DNA of 64,000 nt from GCA-1730015 sp964550655. GTDB taxonomy: Bacteria; Pseudomonadota; Gammaproteobacteria; Granulosicoccales; Granulosicoccaceae. Of this stretch, positions 27,761-37,143 are shown in pieces; the stretch's first letter is position 1; every line of letters starts with the position of its first letter. Location: the NCBI GenBank assembly GCA_964550655.1, contig CAZKAQ010000007.1:1-64000 (forward strand), written 5' to 3'. The translations under genes and the position numbers were made by a program. The notes under the pieces are model-generated. The model made no database searches. It saw nothing but the letters and a program-made list of their open reading frames with translations, and was not told the origin of the DNA.

Positions 27761-28486
27761 CTATATTTCAAATCTTATTTTATGGCCTGGCTGATAATAC
27801 AAAGCGACAGTGGTCACTGCTTTATCTGCGATCCAGGTGGTGCGTCGCGATTCAAGCACAGGCTCACTGGATGATAATCCCAACGCTTTGATCACCGCTT
27901 TGCCGGGCAGGCAGGCAACAACGACAAACTCTCCACTGGTAAATGGAATATTCTCTACCAGCCACTCGTTGGCGCTGGTATGCGTCAGGTCGACCTGTTT
28001 GATTTGTGCGACCGTAGCGGTATTGATCCAGCGGTCTTCATAGATAAACGGTTTATCATCGGCGTAGTGCACGGAGCGTATATGCATTGCTTTGCGACCT
28101 GGCTTGAGGTCCATGGATTTTAGAATATAAGCCGGTGGCACCAGTATTCGATTTTCAAGCACTTCAAACCGGTAGACTTTTTCCTGTGCTTCAATCTGTG
28201 CTCGAATGACTGGAATTTCAGCTGTCACGCGACGGCTTCGGTTTTTGGCAACTCGGGTGCCGGCTTTTCTTTTGCGATCAATAATCCCCGTAGCCGCCAG
28301 TTCACGCAAGGCACGATTTACTGTAGTGCGTGCACAGCCAAACTGCTCTGCGAGTGCGACTTCCCCGGGTATAAGGTCACCGGGTGACCAGGTTCTGTCT
28401 TCTATCTTGCGACGAATGCGCTCTTGAATATCCTGCCAGGTATGAGTTCGCGTTATGGTCACAGGCGTGCCTATAGTTTCTGGCAA
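27761..28486 (-). CDS. hutC: HutC-type GntR-family repressor of histidine utilisation
   Basis: A 241-aa protein with an N-terminal winged helix (about 15-80; PGEVALAEQFGCARTTVNRALREL is its core, quoted in part) and a C-terminal UTRA ligand domain, which in HutC binds urocanate. Two starts are possible: TTG at 28486, overlapping hutF by 16 bp, or GTG at 28462. Either way it is co-transcribed behind hutF. It should bind the paired palindromes at 29876-29913 and repress both hut transcripts, including its own, until urocanate accumulates. Confidence 0.85.
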   Translation of the reverse strand: MPETIGTPVTITRTHTWQDIQERIRRKIEDRTWSPGDLIPGEVALAEQFGCARTTVNRALRELAATGIIDRKRKAGTRVAKNRSRRVTAEIPVIRAQIEAQEKVYRFEVLENRILVPPAYILKSMDLKPGRKAMHIRSVHYADDKPFIYEDRWINTATVAQIKQVDLTHTSANEWLVENIPFTSGEFVVVACLPGKAVIKALGLSSSEPVLESRRTTWIADKAVTTVALYYQPGHKIRFEI

Positions 28487-29856
28487 AGTGTTGACAGCGT
28501 TTTGCGATAACGCTGTTCGATGTTATCGCGCTCGATGTGCCTGCCATTTTTTACCAGATGATTTCCCGCAGACCAGACATCGGTGATCAGCCTGTCATCA
28601 CTGGCAAACAACCATGCATCAAGCCATTGATCTTTTTCTACTGCAATGAAGCATGAAGCGTTGGCGTCCAGTGCAATCATATCGGCAAGCTGACCGACAG
28701 CTATCTGGCCGCAAGGCCGTTGTAGTGCCTGTGCCCCGCCTGCAGCGGCACTTTCAAGAAGTACCCGTCCGGTTGATCGTTGCTCATCGGCTAATACAGC
28801 TCGTGCCTTGTTTTTTAAACGCAGTGAGTACTCTAATGTGCGTAGTTCTTCGCTTAGTGAAATACGCACGTTGGAATCGGTACCAATTCCAAAGATGCCT
28901 GCGTGTTGCTGATAAGACGTACCATCAAAAATGCCGTCACCTAGATTGGATTCAGTAATCGGACACAATCCCGCCACGGCTTTCGAGTGAGCCAGTTTTT
29001 CAGTTTCATGATCAAGCATTTGCGTCGCATGAATCAGGCACCAGTTGGCATCGACGGCGTGGTTGTCCAGCAACCATTCCACCGGCCTGGCGTTCCAGGC
29101 ATTGAATACTTCTTCTACTTCGGCATCCTGTTCAGCTATGTGGATATGAAAGGGTTGACCGTCGGCAAGTTTTACTGCGGCACTTAGAGAATCCTGACTG
29201 ACTGCTCTTAACGAGTGAGGGGCTATTCCGATGTTCATCTGTGGCTGATCTTTGATCAGTTGCCCGGCATCGGTATAAAGGCTTGCGAATTCATCTATTG
29301 TATTGCCGAATCGTTTTTGTCCACCAGTTAAGGCACGACCATCACAGCCCCCTTGTTCATATAAAACAGGCAATAAGGTAAGACCTATACCGCTGCTGCG
29401 GGCGGCGGCGACAATGCGTTCGCACATTTCAGCGCGGTTGGTATAACTACAACCATCGGGCTGATGATGAAGATAATGAAACTCACCAACAGAAGCATAG
29501 CCCGACTCAAGCATTTCGATTTGCCCGAACGCTGCGATTGCTTCGGTATCATCAGGTGTCAGATGCTGAAGAAATCCGTACATCAGTTTGCGCCAGCTCC
29601 AGAACGAATCACGTGGGTCTGGTCCGCGCTGTTCAGTCATGCCTGCAATTGCACGTTGAAACGCATGACTGTGTAAATTGGCGACCGCGGGTAACAATAT
29701 TCCGGCACATGTGCCTGAGGCCGGCTGATCAGCATTCACTGCGGATATTCTACCGTTGGCATCAATAGTCACTGCCACATCTGACTGCCAGCCATTTTCC
29801 GTCAGCGCATGCTGAGCCTGGATAGTGCGGCCTTCAGTTGATGTTTTCACAGTCAT
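28471..29856 (-). CDS. hutF: Formimidoylglutamate deiminase
   Basis: 461 aa from the ATG at 29856; the frame extends 10 codons further to a GTG inside the operator region, which is less likely. This is an amidohydrolase fold: NLHSHAFQRA supplies the first metal-binding histidines, HIAEQ the next, and GTDSN the aspartate. HutF converts N-formimino-L-glutamate to N-formyl-L-glutamate and ammonia. Its presence implies the two-step branch that needs HutG (N-formylglutamate deformylase), which is not in this window. It is divergent from hutI and followed by hutC. Confidence 0.85.
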   Translation of the reverse strand: MTVKTSTEGRTIQAQHALTENGWQSDVAVTIDANGRISAVNADQPASGTCAGILLPAVANLHSHAFQRAIAGMTEQRGPDPRDSFWSWRKLMYGFLQHLTPDDTEAIAAFGQIEMLESGYASVGEFHYLHHQPDGCSYTNRAEMCERIVAAARSSGIGLTLLPVLYEQGGCDGRALTGGQKRFGNTIDEFASLYTDAGQLIKDQPQMNIGIAPHSLRAVSQDSLSAAVKLADGQPFHIHIAEQDAEVEEVFNAWNARPVEWLLDNHAVDANWCLIHATQMLDHETEKLAHSKAVAGLCPITESNLGDGIFDGTSYQQHAGIFGIGTDSNVRISLSEELRTLEYSLRLKNKARAVLADEQRSTGRVLLESAAAGGAQALQRPCGQIAVGQLADMIALDANASCFIAVEKDQWLDAWLFASDDRLITDVWSAGNHLVKNGRHIERDNIEQRYRKTLSTLCQKL

Positions 29857-29875
29857 TTTTCCGGTTGACTCCAGT

Positions 29876-29913
29876 TTTGTATGCACATAATATTATTTAT
29901 ATGTATGCACATA
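29876..29913. promoter_or_regulatory. Two HutC operator-like palindromes between hutF and hutI
   Basis: A 14-base TGTATGCACATAAT sequence occurs twice in the same orientation (29878-29891 and 29902-29915), 24 bp apart. The copy at 29900-29913 is a perfect palindrome TATGT-ATGC-ACATA, and the other has one mismatch. GT-N4/6-AC symmetry is typical of GntR/HutC sites. The position, between the divergent hutF and hutI starts, is where the repressor should act on both promoters. Confidence 0.6.
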
Positions 29914-29932
29914 ATGTCAACAGGAATAGCTG

Positions 29933-31141
29933 ATGCCAAATCGCGTGCTCTACAATGCAACTGTCGCCACTTGTCTTCCGGGCTCAAAGCCCTATGGATT
30001 AATTCACCAGGGTGCAGTCGCTATAGAAGACGGAATGATCAGTTGGTGCGGTGCTTATGACACGTTGCCGGAAAAATTTAGCGCACTCCCGAAGCATGAT
30101 TGCAAAGGCGGTTTACTGACCCCGTCTTTTATTGATTGCCATACCCATATAGTTCACGGCGGACATCGAGCCGCTGAGTTTGAACAGCGTCTTCAAGGTG
30201 CCAGCTATGCAGAGATATCAGCATCCGGCGGTGGGATAGTCTCTACCATGACGGCAACCCGGGCCGCCAGTGTCGATTCACTGATAGAAAGTGCGCTGCC
30301 CAGAGTCGACTCACTACTTGGTGAAGGTGTTTCGGTTATCGAAATTAAATCAGGCTACGGGCTGGATATCGATACTGAACTAAACATGTTACGCGCAGCG
30401 CGGAAAATTCAGACCTTACGCCCGGTTACGGTTAAAACAAGTTTTCTTGGTGCACATGCATTGCCAACAGGTTACAACGGCAGTAAGGACTCCTACATTG
30501 ATGATGTCTGTATTGCAGCCCTGGAACAGGCTCACAGGGAAAATCTGGTCGACGCTGTTGACGGTTTTTGCGAATCCATTGCGTTTACTACGGATCAAAT
30601 TGAACGGGTATTTATCAAGGCCCATGCTCTGGGGCTACCGGTTAAACTTCACGCTGAACAACTCACCTTATCCGATGGCGCGGCACTGGCAGCACGCTAC
30701 AACGCACTCTCGGCTGATCACCTTGAGTACCTGGATGAAGACGGTGTACGTGCGATGGCGAAGTCCGGTACTGTAGCAGTACTTCTGCCTGGCGCGTTTT
30801 ACACGCTTCGCGAAACACAACATCCGCCCGTGGCATTGTTTCGTAAACATGCTGTCGCCATAGCAATTGCCACTGACTCCAATCCCGGTTCATCCCCGCT
30901 TACCTCATTATTGCTAACTATGAATATGGCGTGCACGTTATTTACACTCACGCCGGAAGAAGCGCTTGCAGGTGTCACCCGTTGTGCGGCATTAGCGCTT
31001 GGTATGACTGACCGGGGCACACTTGGCCCGGGTATGATTGCAGACGTTTGCCTATGGAATGTCAGCCATCCGTCTGAGCTTTGTTATCGCATTGGTTTCA
31101 ACCCATTGATAGAGCGCTTTCCTGCAGGAGACAATGTATGA
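29933..31141 (+). CDS. hutI: Imidazolonepropionase
   Basis: A 402-aa amidohydrolase, the usual length for HutI. Metal ligands are in FIDCHTHIVHGG (about 67-78), KLHAEQ and SADHLEY, and ATDSNPGSSP gives the conserved aspartate. It opens the imidazolone ring to give N-formimino-L-glutamate, the substrate of HutF encoded divergently. The start ATG has AGGA upstream. The stop overlaps the hutH start by 4 bp (ATGA), so the two are translated together. Confidence 0.92.
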   Translation: MPNRVLYNATVATCLPGSKPYGLIHQGAVAIEDGMISWCGAYDTLPEKFSALPKHDCKGGLLTPSFIDCHTHIVHGGHRAAEFEQRLQGASYAEISASGGGIVSTMTATRAASVDSLIESALPRVDSLLGEGVSVIEIKSGYGLDIDTELNMLRAARKIQTLRPVTVKTSFLGAHALPTGYNGSKDSYIDDVCIAALEQAHRENLVDAVDGFCESIAFTTDQIERVFIKAHALGLPVKLHAEQLTLSDGAALAARYNALSADHLEYLDEDGVRAMAKSGTVAVLLPGAFYTLRETQHPPVALFRKHAVAIAIATDSNPGSSPLTSLLLTMNMACTLFTLTPEEALAGVTRCAALALGMTDRGTLGPGMIADVCLWNVSHPSELCYRIGFNPLIERFPAGDNV

Positions 31142-32694
31142 GTAAACTCATACTGTCCGCGGGCAAGGCAACACTGAATGATCTTTTTCAGATTATCACA
31201 AGAGATCAGCTGCACATCATGCTTGATCGTCAGTGTATGTCTGCTGTAGAGCGTGCAGCCGATATAGTGGCAGCTGTAGTCAAGGCAGATAAGGCGGTGT
31301 ACGGGGTTAATACCGGTTTCGGCAAACTATCCAGTGTCAGAATCGCTACGCAAGATACCGCTACGTTGCAACGCAACTTAATATTGTCGCACTGCGCTGG
31401 CGTCGGAGAGGCCACTGATCCCGAAGTGGTTCGAATGATGATGACATTAAAGCTGTTGTCATTGGGTCGTGGTGCATCTGGTGTGCGCTGGGAGCTGATC
31501 GAGTGCATTGAAAATCTATTAAACAATGGAATAACACCAGTAGTACCTGCGCAAGGGTCGGTCGGTGCCTCGGGTGATCTGGCGCCACTTGCACACTTTG
31601 CTGCCGTGCTGATGGGTGAAGGTGAAGTTTTTTACAACGGCACTCGCCAGCCAGCCATAACCGCATTGCGAGCCGCCGGGCTACAGCCAATAGCGCTCAT
31701 TGCCAAAGAAGGTCTGGCGCTTATCAACGGTACGCAATTTTCTACCGCGGCAGCCATAGTTGCGTTGCAGACCAGCTGGCAACTTGCCACTACGGCAATT
31801 ATCACCAGTGCTATGTCGACTGATGCCATTATGGGATCAACTGCGCCACTGCAGCCTGCTATACATTTACTACGCGGGCTTCGTGGCCAGATAGATGTGG
31901 CTTGTGCTATGCGTAGTCTGATGAAAGGGTCGCAAATTCGCGACAGTCACAGAGAAGGAGATACTCGCGTGCAGGATCCGTACTGCATACGGTGTCAGCC
32001 ACAGGTGACCGGATCATGCATAGATTTACTAAGACAGGTGGCTGTTACACTACAAACCGAAGCCAATGCGGTGACAGATAATCCGCTGGTGATACCTGAT
32101 GACAAACACCCCGACGGTGGCGAGATACTATCTGGTGGTAACTTCCATGCCGAGCCAGTTGCATTTGCTGCAGATCAGATGGCGATAGCCATTGCTGAAA
32201 TCGGTGCCATTGCGCAACGTCGTGTGGCGCTGATGGTGGATCCCGCGCTTTCTTTTGATTTGCCACCGTTTCTCACTGCAGAGCCTGGTTTAAACTCCGG
32301 TTTCATGGTGGCGGAGATCACAACTGCAGCGCTGATGAGTGAAAACAAACATCTGGCCAATCCGTGTTCTACTGATTCCACCCCGACAAGCGCCAATCAG
32401 GAGGACCATGTATCCATGGCAGCTCATGGCGCAATTCGTCTGGCCCGCATGAACAACAATCTGCTGCATATTCTGTCAATCGAGTTATTGTGCGCCGCAC
32501 GTGGAATTGAATTTCGCGACCCGTTAAAAACAAGTGATTCGTTGTCTGCTGTAATGACTGCATTGCGTAGTGAAGTAGCCACACTAAACGAAGACAGATA
32601 CATGGCAACAGATATCGCCAATGCCGCCAGTCTGATTTCGTCCGGGCTGGTTAAGCGTGCAAGGCTGAACGTTACAATGCCTGCACTCATCTAA
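31138..32694 (+). CDS. hutH: Histidine ammonia-lyase
   Basis: 518 aa from the ATG at 31138 that overlaps the hutI stop; an upstream in-frame extension lies inside hutI. The self-made MIO cofactor triad Ala-Ser-Gly is in GSVGASGDLAPLAH (about 143-156). Other family signatures are YGVNTGFGKL near residue 54 and QDPYCIRCQPQV near 280. The enzyme converts L-histidine to urocanate and ammonia, the first step of the pathway and the source of the HutC inducer. Confidence 0.93.
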   Translation: MSKLILSAGKATLNDLFQIITRDQLHIMLDRQCMSAVERAADIVAAVVKADKAVYGVNTGFGKLSSVRIATQDTATLQRNLILSHCAGVGEATDPEVVRMMMTLKLLSLGRGASGVRWELIECIENLLNNGITPVVPAQGSVGASGDLAPLAHFAAVLMGEGEVFYNGTRQPAITALRAAGLQPIALIAKEGLALINGTQFSTAAAIVALQTSWQLATTAIITSAMSTDAIMGSTAPLQPAIHLLRGLRGQIDVACAMRSLMKGSQIRDSHREGDTRVQDPYCIRCQPQVTGSCIDLLRQVAVTLQTEANAVTDNPLVIPDDKHPDGGEILSGGNFHAEPVAFAADQMAIAIAEIGAIAQRRVALMVDPALSFDLPPFLTAEPGLNSGFMVAEITTAALMSENKHLANPCSTDSTPTSANQEDHVSMAAHGAIRLARMNNNLLHILSIELLCAARGIEFRDPLKTSDSLSAVMTALRSEVATLNEDRYMATDIANAASLISSGLVKRARLNVTMPALI

Positions 32695-32727
32695 TTGTTA
32701 TTCTTCTATCGATCAGGTTAATACACC

Positions 32728-34404
32728 ATGGCTGACTCCGGCAAAACACGTAAAAACTCAAGAACGGTAACCCCTGCAACCGGATCTGAAATCAGCGCAA
32801 AGACCTGGCTGACCGAAGCCCCCATGCGCATGTTGATGAATAATCTGCACCCCGATGTAGCAGAGAATCCACAGGAGCTTGTCGTCTATGGCGGCATTGG
32901 TCGGGCTGCTCGAAGCTGGGAGGATTTCGATGCTATTGTCGGTAGTCTGGAAGCGCTCAACAACGATGAAACCCTGTTGGTGCAGTCAGGCAAGCCAGTG
33001 GGTGTTTTCAAGACCCATAGTGATGCACCGCGAGTGTTGATTGCCAATTCGAATCTGGTTCCACACTGGGCGACCTGGGATCACTTCAATGAACTGGATC
33101 GACAGGGATTGATGATGTACGGGCAAATGACGGCCGGTTCATGGATCTATATCGGTACGCAGGGAATCGTGCAAGGCACCTATGAAACATTTGTTGAAGC
33201 CGGCAGACAACACTACAACGGTGATCTTTCAGGGCGTTGGATTTTAACCGCAGGTCTCGGTGGCATGGGAGGCGCACAACCACTGGCGGCCGTTATGGCT
33301 GGCGCCTGTTGTCTGGCGGTAGAGTGTGATCCTGAACGAATCGAAATGCGTTTGCGTACACGTTATCTTGATGAAAAAGCCGGCACGCTGGACGAAGCGC
33401 TCGACATGATCAACAGCTGGACCAAAGCCGGTGTGGTGAAGTCTGTCGGCTTATCCGGCAACGCGGCTGATGTATTTCCCGAACTCGTCAAACGCGGTGT
33501 TAAGCCTGATATCGTCACTGATCAGACATCGGCACATGATCCTGTACACGGTTACTTACCGACTGGCTGGTCTGTTAGTCAGTGGCGTGATGCACAGGAA
33601 AAAGATCCTAAATCAGTTGAGGTTGCTGCGCGTGCATCGATGAAAATCCATGTCACAGCCATGGTAGATTTTTGGAACCAGGGCATACCAACTTTAGACT
33701 ACGGAAACAATATTCGACAAGTAGCAAAAGAAGAGGGGCTTGGCAATGCGTTTGCATTTCCGGGCTTTGTACCTGCCTACATACGTCCGTTGTTTTGTCG
33801 TGGTGTAGGTCCATTCAGATGGGTAGCACTGTCCGGCAACCCGCAAGACATCTACAAAACAGACGCCAAAGTCAAAGAACTTATTCCTGACGATGCACAC
33901 TTACATAAGTGGCTCGATATGGCCCGTGAACGCATCGAATTTCAGGGGCTTCCGGCACGCATCTGCTGGGTGGGTCTCGGCCAACGTCATCGATTGGGTC
34001 TGGCCTTTAATGAAATGGTAAAAAATGGCGAGCTTGATGCGCCGGTTGTGATCGGCAGGGATCACCTTGATTCAGGCTCTGTGGCATCACCCAATCGTGA
34101 AACAGAATCCATGAAAGACGGATCAGACGCAGTATCTGACTGGCCGTTACTTAATGCACTGCTTAACTGTGCCTCCGGTGCCACCTGGGTATCACTCCAT
34201 CATGGCGGTGGTGTGGGTATGGGATTCTCGCAGCATTCAGGTATGGTGATTTGCGCGGACGGCACTGATGCGGCTGCGCGTCGGCTTGAGCGGGTTTTAT
34301 GGAATGACCCGGCAACCGGTGTCATGCGTCATGCAGATGCAGGCTACGAAGAGGCCATCAATTGTGCCAAAGAGCAGGGTTTGCAGTTGCCCGGTATATT
34401 GTAG
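32728..34404 (+). CDS. hutU: Urocanate hydratase
   Basis: 558 aa, the standard length. NAD-binding and family landmarks include QGIVQGTYETF, TAGLGGMGGAQPLAA (about 172-186), DQTSAHDPVHGY and the C-terminal HHGGGVGMGFSQHSG. It adds water across urocanate with tightly bound NAD+ to give imidazolonepropionate for HutI. It lies 33 bp after hutH in the hutIHU transcript. No hut permease gene is nearby. Confidence 0.95.
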   Translation: MADSGKTRKNSRTVTPATGSEISAKTWLTEAPMRMLMNNLHPDVAENPQELVVYGGIGRAARSWEDFDAIVGSLEALNNDETLLVQSGKPVGVFKTHSDAPRVLIANSNLVPHWATWDHFNELDRQGLMMYGQMTAGSWIYIGTQGIVQGTYETFVEAGRQHYNGDLSGRWILTAGLGGMGGAQPLAAVMAGACCLAVECDPERIEMRLRTRYLDEKAGTLDEALDMINSWTKAGVVKSVGLSGNAADVFPELVKRGVKPDIVTDQTSAHDPVHGYLPTGWSVSQWRDAQEKDPKSVEVAARASMKIHVTAMVDFWNQGIPTLDYGNNIRQVAKEEGLGNAFAFPGFVPAYIRPLFCRGVGPFRWVALSGNPQDIYKTDAKVKELIPDDAHLHKWLDMARERIEFQGLPARICWVGLGQRHRLGLAFNEMVKNGELDAPVVIGRDHLDSGSVASPNRETESMKDGSDAVSDWPLLNALLNCASGATWVSLHHGGGVGMGFSQHSGMVICADGTDAAARRLERVLWNDPATGVMRHADAGYEEAINCAKEQGLQLPGIL

Positions 34405-34457
34405 TTATCGGATAAAATATAATTCATGTAACCGTCTTCAGAATTAACGAGTCAGTT

Positions 34458-35030
34458 ATGCAACTTCCCCCCCCTTCGTGCCATGCATGCCTTTGAGTGC
34501 TTTGGCAGGCACGGCTCTATCAGTGCTGCTGCCAGAGAACTGAACGTAACTTCAGGTGCTGTGAGCCAACAGATAAGGCGGCCAGTTTGGAAAAATTGGC
34601 TCAAACACAAGCTGAAGCGACTCGCTCCCAGGCAGCAAGTGCGGCCATTCCAGCAGTTGCAGCATTACCCAATTTGACCAACCCGGATGCCTGGGCGGAA
34701 GCTGAACCAGATGCAGCGTCCAATGATTTGACAAATGACTCTTCAGCTGGCTTCGCAGCTGATAAGATGCAACCCGGCAGCGCGGTAACCTTTAGTAAAT
34801 CAAACAAAACTGCCAGCTGGGAGGACTCAGTCGATTCCCTGCTTGAACTGGCGGAAAACGCCGGACTTGCTCCTGAATTCAGCTGCCGCTCCGGTATCTG
34901 CAGTACCTGTGCATGCAAACTTGTGGAAGGAAAGGTGGAGTATTTTGAAGAACCGCTTGAGCGACCAGATAACGGAGACGTTCTAATCTGCTGCGCAAAG
35001 CCGAAGGGTCCCGTAGTGCTGGAGATATAG
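34458..35030 (+). pseudogene. Chimeric remnant: LysR N-terminus (frameshifted) joined out of frame to a 2Fe-2S ferredoxin module
   Basis: From the ATG at 34458 an 8-base C-tract (34467-34474) throws the frame to an early TGA. With one C fewer it would read MQLPPLRAMHAFECFGRHGS and continue into a textbook GcvA-like LysR helix-turn-helix (SISAAARELNVTSGAVSQQI). That homology stops near 34582. Another frame then continues with an alanine-rich linker and a plant-type 2Fe-2S domain: CRSGIC-STC near 34885-34912 and a distal CC near 34990. The ferredoxin part resembles the C-terminus of flavin/2Fe-2S oxidoreductases. A deletion fusing two neighbouring genes explains it best. A GTG at 34497 could in principle still start the ferredoxin frame (177 aa). 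Confidence 0.7.
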
Positions 35031-35187
35031 TGATTAAGAGCTGTTCAGGGCTATCTTGACTCCTTGTGCTGTCAGGCAGGAATTGAAAAATAATCATCCT
35101 CAAGACTATATGATGGTGTTAATCAAACGATCATGTTCAACTGTAATAGCGAGCTAACAACACCGACAACTTTAAGGGCTGCAAGCG

Positions 35188-36318
35188 ATGCTTGAATCTA
35201 ACAACCAAACTGTCTCAAATTTAAGGCAAGTATTGGCAGAGATGAAGACTCTTGCGGACCATAACCCGCGTGCGATGCCTGCAGAATATTATACGTCAGC
35301 TGATTTTCTGCAACTCGAAACCGAGGATGTGCTGCGCAAAGAGTGGATGTGCGTCGGGCACGTTGGTGAGGTGTCTAATCCCGGTGATTTCTATGCCACA
35401 GAAATGTTGGACGAACAAATCCTCGTGACCCGAGACATGGACGGTGTTATTCGGGTGCTTTCAAACGTTTGTCGTCACAGAGGCAATCGAATAGCCGAAG
35501 GTACAGGCAACAGCCGTAAATTCACCTGCAAGTATCATGCTTGGACCTACGACAACACAGGTGCGCTTTTGGGGGCACCACTAATGGAAAAACAACCGGG
35601 CTTTGATAAGGGCAAATGCAGTTTACCGGAATTTGCATCTGAGATTTGGAATGGCTGGATATTCGTTAATCTGGACGGCACAGCTACACCGCTTGCGCCG
35701 CGATTGACAGGCTTGCAAGAGATTATAAAAAACTACCATCCGGAAGATCGTTTTTTAAATTTTATCGAAGAGGATACCTGGAGCTGCAACTGGAAGTGTC
35801 TTTTTGAGAATTTCATGGAAGGCTACCACCTTAGTGCAACCCACCTTAAAACATTACATAAGATAACCCCGACGCGTTTGTGTAAAAAAATGGGTTCAGA
35901 TGACGGTTGGACTGGTTATCACGCTTACTATGATCCGAACTATCCACCTCGGGGACCGTTTCATCCGGATCTGACCGAGGATGAAAAAACTAAGTCACCG
36001 ATGTATGGTGTCTATCCCAACCTTGTGGTCGGCATGGCAACCAACTTTACGTTGTTCATGTGTTTGCGGCCCGATGGTGTCGACAAAGTGAAGATCCGGT
36101 GGGGTGTCACGGGGCTTGAAAATGACCCTGACGCTCAAACAGTTAAAGATTATGTTGACCTGTGTCATTCCTTCAACGCCGAAGACCGTGAAAAGCTTGA
36201 AATACTGCAAATAGCACTTAAAACAAGAAACTATCCCGGTGGCCCGCTTGCACCGGATGATTACGAAGGATCGATCTGGGATTTTACACAGTATATAGCG
36301 CGGCACCTGGCGACTTGA
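35188..36318 (+). CDS. Rieske non-heme iron oxygenase, alpha subunit
   Basis: A 376-aa protein. The Rieske cluster ligands are CRH (about 93-95) and CKYH (about 112-115). The mononuclear iron site is in NFMEGYHLSATH (His about 209 and 214), with an acidic residue in the C-terminal EDREKLEILQ or YEGSIWDF region. This size and layout fit the GbcA/CntA/stachydrine-demethylase type, which acts on quaternary amines and similar substrates; the actual substrate is unknown. It needs electrons from a reductase. The only candidate next to it is the broken ferredoxin remnant, so a reductase from elsewhere may be needed. It is convergent with the SDR gene. Confidence 0.85.
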   Translation: MLESNNQTVSNLRQVLAEMKTLADHNPRAMPAEYYTSADFLQLETEDVLRKEWMCVGHVGEVSNPGDFYATEMLDEQILVTRDMDGVIRVLSNVCRHRGNRIAEGTGNSRKFTCKYHAWTYDNTGALLGAPLMEKQPGFDKGKCSLPEFASEIWNGWIFVNLDGTATPLAPRLTGLQEIIKNYHPEDRFLNFIEEDTWSCNWKCLFENFMEGYHLSATHLKTLHKITPTRLCKKMGSDDGWTGYHAYYDPNYPPRGPFHPDLTEDEKTKSPMYGVYPNLVVGMATNFTLFMCLRPDGVDKVKIRWGVTGLENDPDAQTVKDYVDLCHSFNAEDREKLEILQIALKTRNYPGGPLAPDDYEGSIWDFTQYIARHLAT

Positions 36319-36334
36319 TGACCAGGTTTTTATC

Positions 36335-37084
36335 TCAGGAAAACAGCATGCCACCGTTTATATCGAGGTTGGCGCCGGTAATGAACGCGGCTTTATCGGT
36401 TGCAAGAAACACCGCAAGGTTTGCGGTATCTTCAGATGTACCTTCACGTTTAACAGGGCTGACATTGGCAACATGTGTGCGAACTTCAGGCTTGGTGAAA
36501 ATATTATGGAAGTCGGTATCGATCATACCCGGGCATAGTGAATTGACTCTGATTCTGGGTCCCAGTTCTTTAGCCAATCCTCGTGTCATCGTCATTACCG
36601 CACCTTTGGAGGAAGCATATGCCAGAGAGCCTGGGCCGCCGCCGTCACGTCCCGCCTGAGATGCAAAAGTTACAATAGCACTGCCATCTGTCATGTGAGG
36701 TTCTACTGCCTTGGCCATAAGGAACAGTGATGTGGTGTTGAGATTCATGACCGTGTTCCAGTGATCAATATCCATCTCGGAAAGCGTCTTTCGGGCTACC
36801 AAACCGCCGGTTACATGCATGAGCACGTTAATCTCTTTGCCAAATGCTTTTTGAGTTGCAGCAATCAGGGCATCGACATCTTCTTGCTTTGTCATATCGC
36901 CCTGAAGTGCGAACGCCTTACCACCGCTAGCGGTGATTTCCTCTACTACGCTATCGGCACCTTCTGAGCTCGAATGGTAGTTGATGGCAACGTTTGCACC
37001 TTCAGCGGCTAAAGCCACAACACATGCGCGACCAATATCACGTCCGCCACCCGTAACTATTGCTGTTTTACCTTGTAATAACAT
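36335..37084 (-). CDS. Short-chain dehydrogenase/reductase (SDR)
   Basis: A 249-aa classical SDR. The nucleotide-binding motif is TGGGRDIGRA (about 10-19), where the usual TGxxxGxG is slightly altered (Asp in place of the middle residue). The catalytic Ser is in TFASQAG and Tyr-x3-Lys is in AYASSKGAV. C-terminal GMIDTDFH and TGANLDINGG are standard. It follows dctM by 59 bp on the same strand, so it is probably expressed with the TRAP transporter and oxidises or reduces the imported compound or a derivative. Confidence 0.9.
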   Translation of the reverse strand: MLLQGKTAIVTGGGRDIGRACVVALAAEGANVAINYHSSSEGADSVVEEITASGGKAFALQGDMTKQEDVDALIAATQKAFGKEINVLMHVTGGLVARKTLSEMDIDHWNTVMNLNTTSLFLMAKAVEPHMTDGSAIVTFASQAGRDGGGPGSLAYASSKGAVMTMTRGLAKELGPRIRVNSLCPGMIDTDFHNIFTKPEVRTHVANVSPVKREGTSEDTANLAVFLATDKAAFITGANLDINGGMLFS

Positions 37085-37143
37085 AATGATTCCAGTTGTT
37101 AAATTTTGGTGCTACTAAAACTGCCTGACGTGTGTAGAGGTGG

